Assembly (NCBI GenBank): GCA_007922225.1
Contig: ML679973.1
Coordinates: forward strand, 4,218,413 to 4,282,412
Direction of reading: 5' to 3'
DNA: 64,000 nucleotides
Origin: Emydura subglobosa
Lineage: Eukaryota; Chordata; Testudines; Chelidae
The translations under genes were made by a program, and so were the position numbers. Under the pieces are notes generated by a model. That model saw only the letters and a list, made by a program, of their open reading frames with translations, did not search any database and was not told the origin of the DNA. Below, piece after piece: positions 48,301 through 60,300 of the stretch. How positions within the stretch are numbered: the first letter of the stretch is position 1; each line of letters begins with the position of its first letter.

Positions 48301-51300
48301 AGGGGTGCCGGGTAGATTCAATTCCTCTCTGCCTTCTGCCACCTGGGTTTGAACTTTTATAGTTTCCCCTGGTCAGCAGAGGCTAAGCCCCATTGGTTGC
48401 TATTTGCTGCATGACCTTCTAAGGTCATGGCTTGGAGTTTAGCCAACCAGGTGCTCCTGATTTCCCGGGCAGGTATGAACCAGCCAACCAGGTGATTACA
48501 ATTATCCTGGGCAGTTGCTGACCATGCACCAGCAGGTGGGGTCACTTCATTTCCTTATAAGGAGACAGGTACATGCGGCTCGTGCTGCTGAGTCAACCCT
48601 CCCTAGGCTGCCTCTTTATCCACATGGGGGGGGGGCAGTGCATGTGGTGCTGCAGATGCCACTATGCAATTCAGTCCCCACAGGAATGACCTCTTGATCT
48701 GATCGGGACTCTCTATGCATTTCTAAGGAGCTAGCACAGTAATATAAGATGCACTTGATTTGTTTTGTGAAGGACATATCAGGTAACATTTTCAAAAGTG
48801 CCTCTGTAATTTAGGACTCCAAGTCTCACTGAAAGTCAAGTCACTTTCAATGTACTGATGCAGCTGCTTCGCTGTAGTGCGTCTGGTTTAGACATGCTAT
48901 GCTGATGGGAGAGAGCTCTCCTGTTGGCTACCTCTGTGAGAGACGGTAGCTATGTCGGCAGAAGAGCTGTTCTGTGGCATAGCTCATAGCACTGTTCTTA
49001 GGTTGGTGTAACTTACGTCGCTCGGGGAGGGGGGCGTGTGACTTATTCACAGCCCTGAGCGACATAAATTATGCCGACTTAGCCTGTAATGTAGACAAGT
49101 CCTTAGGTGCTTTTGAAAATTTCATTTATAATCCCATCCACTCCGCCTTTCCAGGGCAGCTCTGATCTAATGCAGCTGTGGACTAAGCAAAGGGCTGCAG
49201 TTCAGGAGCCGTAGGTATTTAGCTCCCAGTTCTGCCTCCAGTTCACTGGATGGCTGTGATCAATTCACTCGGCCTTTCTGCGCCTGAGTTTTCTGATCTA
49301 GAAAATGGTGTTGTTGATACTCACTCAGGGGTAGCCAGGGGCATCCAGGCTGGTCTTTGCCTCCATTAATGAAGTAATCAATATGGCCTACAGGAACCCG
49401 GATACCAAAAGCTGAAAAGAGCGAAAACCCCACTGAGTTGTTATTCCTGCTCCTCCTTCCCCAGGGAAACATTCTAGAGGAAGCTGTTATCTTCCATGTC
49501 CCAATGTCCTAAGAACAGAATGTACCTAACAGTGTCCAAGCTGGGCCCAGGCCCCCATGCAATATGCTGGTTTCTTCACCAGTCTAAAGGGAGGATTTCC
49601 AGTGTCTTGCCATCTATTTTCAATGTACAGATTGCTCCATCCCTGTGTATTACAGCATGGAGGAGGGGGTTCACCTGGGCCTTTGTTTTAATGGGATTTT
49701 CATACTGGAGGAAACTGAACGGGAGAAACCTTCATTTAGGAAATGATTCCCTGATCACCTAGTTGCTGTTTCTCCTTTACCCTCCTTGCAGAGATCTGCA
49801 ACTGAATTAGGAGCTATTTCTCCCTCCCTCCCAGTCTCCCCTGCCTAATCCCACAGCAGTGTCAGTGTCCTGGCTTTGTGACATCACAGTGTGTTGCCCA
49901 GGAAATGACTAAGAGGTTATCAGTCACCACGGTGACTTCACTGCAGGAGAAGACGATGTGCTGTGATGAAGGGCAAGACTTTTTCCATGTTCTTGCCCTG
50001 CATCATTATCTGTGAGAGGCAGTGAGATGTAATGGTTAGAGCACAGAAGTTGGCTCTGTATTTTTGGACTTGTCACTGTGCCTCAGTTTTCTCCTTCTAT
50101 AAAATGGGAATAATACTGACTTACTTCCCAGAGTTATTAAGCTTAATTCATAAATCTCTGTAAAGAGCTTTGTGGTCTTCAGATGGAAGGTGCTATAGAA
50201 AGTTAAAGCATTATTGCTCTATAACATCTTCCGTCTAAATTGACCCCTAAGTGCTTTACAAAGGTTACTAAGTAATTGTACAATCTCTGGGTCTGATTCT
50301 GCTCTTGCTTACACCAGAATAAATGTGAAATAACTCCCCTGAAGTCAGTGGAAGTAAGAGGAGTGTAAGGCTCTACAGACTCCCAGGAATCACTGGGAAT
50401 GTTTAATAGAGCCCAGCCGTGCTGCATAGCAGTTTAGGACAGGAAGTGAAGCAGACTATTGAATTGAAATTGCCAGGGGCATTTTGGGAGCAGTATGTAT
50501 TGACAGGACCCTGGGACTTACAAAAGCTGCCAGGGAATTTTTAATTGTCAGGGCCTCCTGGGTAGCATCTTCGATAGGGAGCAGAAGTGACAAGGACAAC
50601 CCCGACCCTGATGTGAAAGGTAAATAGATTTATGCTAAAGTCTGATTTCTTTTTAAGCGTTCACTCTCTCTCTGTATGGAGAGAGACTTTTCTTAAACAG
50701 ATTAAGTCTAACTGCAGTAAACTGCTGACCCCAGGCTGTGTCACTAAGAAATTTGCTCATCGTTAAAGGCGTAAGATCAGATTTTCCGTTGGTGTAAATC
50801 AGCATAGTTCCATTGAAGTGAATGGAGGATCTGGCCCCCAGCATCTGAAAAATGTGTCTCTCTCTTCTTCCCCAGCCAGTGAGGGAATAGGGTGAAGTGA
50901 CCCTGTCCCTGAATCACTTCTATGCGGCCCACTTTGCTTGTGACGGTGTCTTTACCAACTGCAGGGCAATGCTAGATTGGAGTTAATCAATTAGCAGAGT
51001 CCTATATCCAGAAACCAGACATAGGTACTGTCTGTGTTGCATTTTTACCACAGCTGAAATTCTATCATGGATCATCATGGCTGCACTTCCATGAAAATGG
51101 AAAGAGAACCTTCCCCACTGCCCGAACTTGGAGCAGCTGGACTGACTGGTTTCAGCAGAAACAATCTTCTCCTGGCAAAACCAGGAGCTATCCTGAGCTG
51201 GTCCCAGCAGATGCTCTCTTTTTGTCTTCCTCCACCTGACCTCCAGCCCAGTCATTGATCGTGCTGCTTTCAGATGCTGAGATCATGGGAAGAACAGTAT

Positions 51301-54300
51301 TTAGCAATTTGTTGACATTGGCTGTGTTTACCCTGAGGAAATTTACAGTGTACTTTTCATGTGTGCTGTTGGTGGTGGGTTTTCTAGTATAGACAAAGTT
51401 CTCATGGCCAGACTAACTAATCAGTTTAGTTAAGCAAAGCAAATCTAATCAAGACACATCCACATCTTACTATGGGACTTGAACCTACAAGTTTTGGGCC
51501 AGACTAACCCAAAACTGGGCCCTAGGCAAACATATGCTTCTGGGCCCCTATCTTCTAATAATACAGTGTTATAGTCCACTCACCACAGCCAGGGTGGCCA
51601 TGCTGTAGATCCACCAGGACCAGCTGCTCATCTTGCTGCTGCTTCGGGCACTGCTCACCATGACAGAGGGGCAGCTGGGCCAAACCTCAGTGGCACAGCA
51701 GACTTGCACACCAGGTTACAATGCCACTCATTCAACTGAGTGAAGTTCTTTCAGTTTGCACACAAATTTACATTGGTAGAAAAAAAGTATTTGGCTCTCT
51801 CCCTCCCCATGTGCCTAGTTTGCCTATGTGTGAATCTGGCCTTGGAGTTAGCCGCTGGGCCATGCTGACAGCTATACCCTAAACACATTCTGGGCGTTAA
51901 TGATGGCAGGGTGGGGGGAAGCATTGGGCTGAAAAGAATAAAAACCAGATTACAGTCTGTATCCGTGTGAATGGCTTCCACAAAGAGGGCATCTCCAGGA
52001 TCCAGGCGCTCCTCATGGCTGGCTTTTGTGTACTTGGGCCCCACAGGATCCAGCCCTGTACCAAAATAGAACTAAAGTCTGAACAGCAGACACACTGCAA
52101 CCTTCTTCCCCCTGAGAAAACCAGTGCAGACTCTGGAATCAGCCTTGGGTTGGAAGAGTTTAGGTTAGCACCAAGAAATCTAGATGCTGATCCAAATATC
52201 TTCATGTTGCAAATGAGAACAGGAAATTGGATGTAATTTCCAGTACACGTGGGAAACCACAGGGCAGGAGTGAATGGGGAAAGGGTATTGCCAGAAGGTA
52301 TTGGTGCCTGTAATTTACCTGGCAGAGGTAAAAGGGGAGAGAAGGAAGACACATATTGAGCAACTGTTACAAGTTGAAGGGTCAAAAAGGGCAGAAGGCC
52401 CTGAATTTGAGATTGGTGAGCATGTCATTACTGGAGAGGAAAATAGTGCTACTTCTATAGACCTGGAGAGGATGTAAATGAAAATGTTACTGTTGAAGGT
52501 CAATCTCAAAATGCTTATGAGGAAACAGAGGAAGAGCTATGCCAATTTCCCCTTCTGATGAATACCTTGGGCCATAACATGTGCACGGAGCTCACATCAG
52601 ACTAAACTAATCATAATAATGCATGACTTTTTTAAAATTTGGAGGGGGAGGATTGTGGTGCAGGTAGCTAGACATTGTCAGGCTGTCTTCTATGTTCTGC
52701 ACCTCTGAGTGCAAAGAACACCTTGTGATCGAATTAGCTCTACATGGCAGCTGTACGGAGTGAGTCACACACACCCCTGGAGGCTGTACTGTTGTTCCTC
52801 ATTTTTGTTGTTCTTCCTTAATCTGAAATGAAGGCTCTTTATTTGAAAGTATGTGTTTTGTTCTTTGTGTTTTGGAAATACAGGAGCGATCTTTGTGATG
52901 AAGGGGCAGCAAGGACCCTCAGACGCAGGTTTTTTTGTGAAAAGTTCCAGAGGGGTAGCCATGTTAGTCTGCATGTAGCAAAAACGAGAGTACTGTAGCA
53001 CCTTAAAGACTAACAAATTTCTGCGGACATAAGCTTTCGTGGGCTGCAACCCACTTCGTCAGATGCACGAAGTGGAAACCACAGATAAGGGATATATATA
53101 TATATATATATCCAAGGGTAAGAAACATAACAATGGGGAAGGCAAGTGCTAACAAAGTCAGTTCAGTTAGAGTAGATGAGGCCTATTCTCAACCGTTGAT
53201 CAGAAGGTGAGAATGTGTGAACAGCGACAATTACTGCTTGTAATGAGATAACCATTCCAAGTCCCTATTCAGACCCAGTCTGATTGTGTCAAGTTTGCAG
53301 ATGAGTTCCAGCTCTGCAGTTTCTCGCTGAAGTCTGTTTTTGAAGTTTTTTTGTAGAAGTATGGCAACTTTCAAGTCAGCTACAGAGTGTCCTGGGAGAT
53401 TGAAGTGCTCTCCGACTGGTTTATGGATGTTACCATTTTTATGTCTGATTTGTGTCCATTTATTCTTTTGCGTAGTGACAGTCCGGTTTGGCCAATGTAC
53501 ATGGCAGAGGGGCATTGCTGGCACATGATGGCATATATTACATTAGTAGAGGTGCAGGTGAATGAGCTCCTTATGGTGTGGCTGATGTGGTTAGGACCTG
53601 TGATGGTGTCAGTAGAGTCGATGGTTCTCTCATTACAAGAAGTAATTGTCACTGTTCACACATTCTCACCTTCTAATTAATGGTTGTGAATAGGCCTCAT
53701 CTACCCTAACTGAATAGACTTTGTTAGCACTTGCCCTCCCCATTGTTATGTTTCTTACCCTTGGATGTATATATATATATCCTCTATCTGTGGTTTCCAC
53801 ATCATGCATGTGATGAAGTGGGTTGCAGCCCACGAAAGCTTATGTCCGCAGAAATTTGTTAGTCTTTAAGATGCTACAGGACTCAAGTTTTTTTGTGGTT
53901 TCCCTGGTACCAGGTCCACTTAGGCTTTCCAGCCAAGACATTTTGCCTTGAAGATGGTACAAGCTGTAATACTGAGAGGGTCAGCTCTTTATAACTCATC
54001 CCCATTGCTCTCAGTCACACACAATCCTTTGGTATTGATCTGAAAATACAAAACTATTCTCAAGCATTAAAGCTTTGATTCCCATGGGGTCTAGATTTCC
54101 CATCATTAACTGGTGGTGCCATGGCAACTAGTCTCCATCCACCCAGTAAGTGGTATGAATTCTATTATTTGGCTGAGTGTGAAAACGTTATGGGCTCTTC
54201 ATGGTCTGAACAGTGAGTCCTGCAAGTGAAATCCTGTGCTCACGAGATGGTTGCCGGCCATTATTCCAAGGAAAGACATTCCTGAACTGCTCTGTAGCTC

Positions 54301-57300
54301 AGAAGTGCCCACAAGCCAATCCCTTCCCATCAACCTCGACATGCTCTTTCTCTTTGCCTTGACAATTCAGGGCCATTGGGAGAATCCTGGACCCAATGTT
54401 ACAATACCTGTAATTCGTCCCAGCCGGCCTTCATAGAACTGCCCCACCAGTCCCCCAACATGTGCTCCAAGGCTCACCCCAATAAGGTGGATAGATGTCT
54501 CTGACACTCCGAGTGCCTGAGGAGTTGATAATAACAGTTAGTACTTCCCAGCACAGTAGAACCCCATTTATCCGGCCCTTCATTCTCCATATTAACTGAA
54601 CAACGAGCGCACCCAGGTCTATAAGCAGGCGATCTCTTCTGTGGCCACAAGATCACACTGCAGCCTCGCACTTCCCCAGTCTCTGGTTTATCTAAATTTT
54701 TGATGATCTGATCTGGCCCCGGCCTCAATTAGACTGGATAAAAGGGGTTCTGCGGTACTTTTCATCCCAGGGTCTCAAAGCACTTTTCAGAGGTGTGTCA
54801 CTATTATTATCCTCATTTCACATATAGGAAAACAGAGGCATAGGGAGAAGTGATCTGCCCAATCACACAGCAGATCAGTGGCAAAGCCAGATCTGCTGGT
54901 ATGCTGACCCCCAGTCCAGTGCACTGTTCTTGGACTGTACTGCTTCTCTCAGAACATAGGATGGGTAACCAGAGAAAAGTGAAGACTGGTGGATATTGTT
55001 CTTACTTAGTTCTTTCTTAGCCTCCCTTCAAGCCAGAGGGGGAGCGGCTGTGTGGGCAGAGTCAAGACGGGACTGCCCCTCCCAACAGAAGTTGAGAAGT
55101 GGGATAGGAAGTATAAAAGGCTGGGCTAGGGGCTTCCAACTCAGTTGAGACAGAGGCAGGAAGGAAGCAGATATGTCTTACTGGCTGTAGGCCTCCGGCT
55201 CTACTACTGAGCTGGGTGATGCCCTGACCCCGGAGAAGATCAAGTCTGGAGAGGAGCTGCTGAAGTTGCTTGTGGCCAAATACCCTCGTGAGGCAGAGGA
55301 CCCCTGGATGATGGAGACCCTCACTGGATTGTGGTAGGAAATAGCCCAGGTAAACCAGACTTTAGTCTGGGTCTTGCTGTGGGTGCTTGTGTCAGTGTGT
55401 TTCAGTGGGATCCCTGCTGACCCAGGGGTGAAGTGCTCCACCATTGTTAGGGCCCTGGACAGGGACCTGGTGGAGCAGGATGGGCCCAAGTCCCCCTACT
55501 CCCTCCTGGCACCCCACCGCTGGTGTGGCAATTTTCCAACCTGTGGCTGAATGGCCTGTGCTTGCTAACTCTGCCCTACCTGAGGGCCAGAGCGGCCATC
55601 TCCTCCAGCCCCCAACCAGCTGTAATGCTCCCTCCTCTTGATCTATCTTCACACTGGAGCACTTCCCTCAGAACCTCCTAGTTGGGTGACACTGCTCCAA
55701 TGTCCCTTCAGCATGAAGAAGAAGGATAAGGTCTCTCCTGGCTTTGTCACTTCTGCACCCCATGCTGATGTTGTGTTCTCTCATTGTTTCATTGGTTTTA
55801 GTTGCATAGATTAGATTACGTTGACTTTAGTGGGATTTAAACTCTTGCTTAAGTGTTTTCTAAATCAGGGTCAATGTGATGTGATATGAATCATGCACCC
55901 CAGTTAAATACACTGGGATGCAATAGATATAGGGAGACACATTCCGAGGCAATAAAATTGTAATGGGACATGACACAACACATTTATCCAACCACCTCTG
56001 CTTTGATAGTGTTTGAGACCCATTTTTCACAGGTGTAAATGATGACGCAAGGGGAAAGCAATGGAGGATCAAGTCCTGTGCCTGCAATCTGTGAGGATAC
56101 AATACTGTGCAGCGCCTGGGGTATAGACAGGACAATGCAGTATGGTACAATGCAATGTAGTGAAACACCATGCAAGGCACTGCAGTATGTGACAGTGCTC
56201 TACAGCAGGGTAAGTGAGGGGGCAAGGGGATGAGAAAGGCAGTACTCTTAGTACACAGACCCCACATAGTGATGGGTTGGAGCAGCAGATGGCAGCTCAG
56301 TGCATAGCTGGGCTGTGGTACTCAGGAGGAGGAAGAAGAAGACAACAGGGTATCTGGGATGAGGGGCTGGGCTGAAAGAGAGGGAATCTGTTTGGCAACT
56401 GCAGTGAATTATTACGGAATAAACCATTTCCTGCAGAGGTCAGAGTGGAAGCTACTGTCTGGGTTGGTTTGCATTCACACCTGCTTCTGTCTCTTGGCCA
56501 TGCTTTTCCCATCCAGACATTCATTTCCACCTACCAGCAAATGGTTGATGAAATGAAAGATCTCTAGGCCCAGCTTCATGACATTTTCCACAACACGACG
56601 GTAGTCTCCTGTAGCTCCACGAATCCAGTCAACTGCGACCACATTCACCTTGGCAGCTTGTAATAATGCATCAATAAGTCCATTGATCCAGGAAGGCTTT
56701 GTGCCTAATGTTCTGGTAAGCCATCAGAAATAAATGTTAGATGCCTTCCAAAATGGGGCACACACACATGCAGACTTCCCCACTGGGGTGGTGTCTCAAA
56801 GTCTCCCAGCAGGGACTGCCATACAGTAGGTGAAAGTTTTGTCTACTATCAGACAATCCCAAACAGCCTTCTTTGACCACAGTTTGCTAATTCTTTTCAC
56901 TTGTAGCCATCCTACCCATTATGTTTCAAAAAGAAACCAGACAATTACATGACCAAAACTAACCCCTGCACTGCACTGACAATAGCTACAAAGAATTGTC
57001 AGAGGGATCAGTCTTGCTATAGTGCTTAAGCGGATCACGAGTTCAGGTCAGGAAGAAATTTCCTTCCATAGAGATGGTGTAGTCCAGTGAACTGACTAGA
57101 GGTCTAGGAACCAGGAACTCCTAGTCCCCGCTCTGCTACCAGCTGGCTAAGAGACCTTGGGCAAGTCACATAGGCCCAGATTTTTAAAAGCATTTAGTGC
57201 TGGAACACCAAACTGATTTAGGAGCCTAAATCTCATTCTTAAAAGAGATTTAGGCACTTAGAAGCTAAAATCTTATAAACTATCAATGGCATTTGGATTT

Positions 57301-60300
57301 TGGCTGCCACGTGCCTAAATCCCTTTAAAAATGAGATTTAGGCTCCTGAGTGCAGCAGTGTCTAATAACCTCGAAAAATCTGGGCTTTGACCTCTGTCCC
57401 AATTCCTCTTCCACGTAAAATGATAGGTACTTACCTCAGCATGTATTTTATTTATTGATTTCATTTTATAATGTCCCACACGTCACGTAGATTAAACCAA
57501 CATGATTTAAAACCAACAATGGAATGGCTGGCGCTCCTGCAATAAAAGAAGCCCACCAAACGGCCGCAGCTTTAAAAAACACGGCTCAAACCCCCTGCTT
57601 CCAGGATGAGAAGAAAGGTGAGTTTGGCAGGCTTCCTGGCAGATTAAGAAATCCAGGCACTGACTGGCTCAGGGGACAGAAGGAGAAAAATCCAAAGCAA
57701 AGATCCTTCAGGAAGAAAACTAGTAAAAAAACAGGGAAAAGGACTGGGGGTTTTTTTGGTGGTGGTAGGGATATTCCTTGTTTTTTAAACCTGTGGAAAT
57801 CTGAAATTTTAACATTTAATTGAAATGTTGAAATTTGAAGAATTGTGACCAGCTCTGCAGTTGGTCTCAAGAGGAGAGTGAAAAAGTCACAAAAACTGTA
57901 TTAACATTTTCTCCCTATTTTTTTTTTTTTTTGATGGAATTAGAAATGTTGACCAGATTTTTCACTGACATTTTGAAAATCAACTCTTTTGACATGGAAT
58001 ATCTTCCCCTCCGATTTAAACCAGTGAGCTCCCGCTGAAGCACCTTGCCTGATTGTGGATTGTAATTTCTTTGGGGCAGGGAATATAACTTTTGTTCTGG
58101 GTTTGTGCCGTGCCTAGCACCCTGGGGCTCTGGTCCATGACCAAGGCTCCTAGGTGCTATGGTAATACAAACCAGTGGTACAATGCTGTGGTAATACAAA
58201 TTGCTGAGGTATGACATGAGTAGAGAGAAGGAGATCTCTGAGGTAGCTGGGATCAAAAGTGCCCAGCTTTGTTTATGCTCACCTGAAGCCATGGATTATT
58301 ATCTTGGTCTCCAGGCTAGTATTGAAGGTGGAGTTCTTGATGTCATCACCAACTGATATCAGCTGTCCACAGCTGGGGTTTGAGGAGGTGAACAGAAGAA
58401 ACCGGACATTAAGTGTTAGGCCCCGTAAGAGGTTCGCAGTGTGAAACTCGGAGCAGGGCTGCTCTGGAACATAGGTCTCATGCCCTGCAGTGAGAAATAA
58501 AGAAAAACCAGCACCACTGGTCTGTGTATGCCCAGTGGGACAGCGCAAATGGGGGAAGATGGGCTTGTAGTCAGGGCACAGCACTGACAGAGAATGGTGT
58601 TCAGTTCTCCACTCTACCACAGCCCTCCTGTTTGATCTTCAGCAAGTCACTTAATTTTTCTGTTCCTCAGTTTCCCATCTGTAAAATGGGGATCGTTCTC
58701 CTGTGGCACAGAGGCCTGTTGCTGGTTCACTATTGTGTGTCAGCAACTCATCAGGCCTGACCTACTCGCTACACCTAATACACTGTTGTCATAATCAATC
58801 GTATACAAATTGATAACACTCTGATCCCAAAAATGATTGTGTGGTGTATACACAGGGGTGTTCAAAGAGTTATAAATATATGCTGGAATTATGTTTTTAA
58901 AATGTGTTTGGAAGCAATGCATAAACCCAGTCTGCCCTAGACAAAAGAGTGTGTATTTGCTTTTCTGACCAGCCTGGTCATCAGGCAGAGACAATGAAGG
59001 TACATTTATATAAAAGATAAACAGAGCTGACCAGTGGGGGAGAAGACAGCATGGCATCTACAGCAGGAAAAAGAAACTTTTTGTCTCGGATTACTTTTCA
59101 AAAACACATTTCAAAGGTTTACTGGACCATGATAAAAGGGGGAGAAAACCACTAAGTTATCCTTCTGAGGAGACAAAGAAACCAAGCACTTTGAGTTCAG
59201 TAAAGGGACCTGGCTAAAAACTGGTTAGCCAGACTGGAAGAAAGACTGGTGAGAAAAACTTTTGAACAAAATGACTCTAGTTTGTTAAGTTAGATTGAAG
59301 TCTTAGAAGTGGATTCTCACTTTTGTTTATTTGTAACCATTTCTAGCTTTATTCCTTATACTTGATATCACTTAAGCCTATACCCTTTAATTAATAAACT
59401 TACTTTATTTTTTTTACTATAAATCATCTCTGTGCTTTGGTTGAAGTGGAAGGTTTATCAACCCCAATTACGTTAGTAAGCTGCTGTGTACTGTCTCTTA
59501 CAAGGAGAAGTGAACTAGATTACATTCTGTGAGTGTTACAGCCAAAGGGACTGAGCACTGGGGGGTAGACATCTCTGGGGAACTTGGGAATTGGGGTTCA
59601 CTGATTGTTATCTGCTAGGCAAGGTTTGGGCTGTCAGAGTCATAAAGAGTTTGCTGACAAGCCATTGTGTCAGAGTGATGACACACACACTTAACGGTAG
59701 CAAAGCTCTCCCTTTCTTAGGCTGGGAGGGATTCACCTTTCTGGAAATCCCCACAGATAGATCAGCTCGAGTTATAACTATTTAGATTCATTGTAAAGTT
59801 TTTGGGGCAGGGCCTATCTTTTGCTATGTGTTAGTAGAGCACCTGACCATGAAGCCTTAATCATGAATGACTTGCTTCAGAAAGGCTCAGACTGTTCAAA
59901 TACCTCTGTGAAGCACATGCCTATTCTGACTACTGTCTCTTCATCACTGGACATCTAGAGATGGCTCTTTCCAGATCCTATCAATTGCACACTGAGCACC
60001 AGCCAGAGAGGATCACTAGAGAGCAATGTAAGATCACTCTGCAGTTTCTTAAGGCAAAGTTCCCAGCTCTCACCCCCATGACACCACATCTGCTACTGTG
60101 TCCCAAGCTGTCTTCTTTTATTTTGTGTACTACATTTGTCATTCTGAAAGCAGTATAAGCTAACTGGTAAAAGGCACTCTTATTCTGGAAAAAGAGTGTC
60201 AATACAGGCTGTTATATGCGTCTAATTAGACTGATATAATTATGCTGGTATGTAATCCTATGTAAACAAGCCCTTAGTCAGTGTTTTGTTTAGTGTCCAT

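Larger units (their letters stand above)
52935..53900 (-). mobile_element. Penelope-like retroelement fragment with GIY-YIG domain and inverted terminal arms
   Basis: On the minus strand (about 53652 down to 53231, two overlapping frames) it encodes a GIY-YIG-type endonuclease: [19 protein letters not shown], then [28 protein letters not shown] and [12 protein letters not shown]. This is the C-terminal domain of Penelope-like elements. Arms of about 250 bases (52975-53225 and 53652-53890) are inverted copies of each other. The reverse transcriptase is missing and a frameshift splits the domain, so it is dead. It lies in PLA1A intron 4. Confidence 0.85.
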
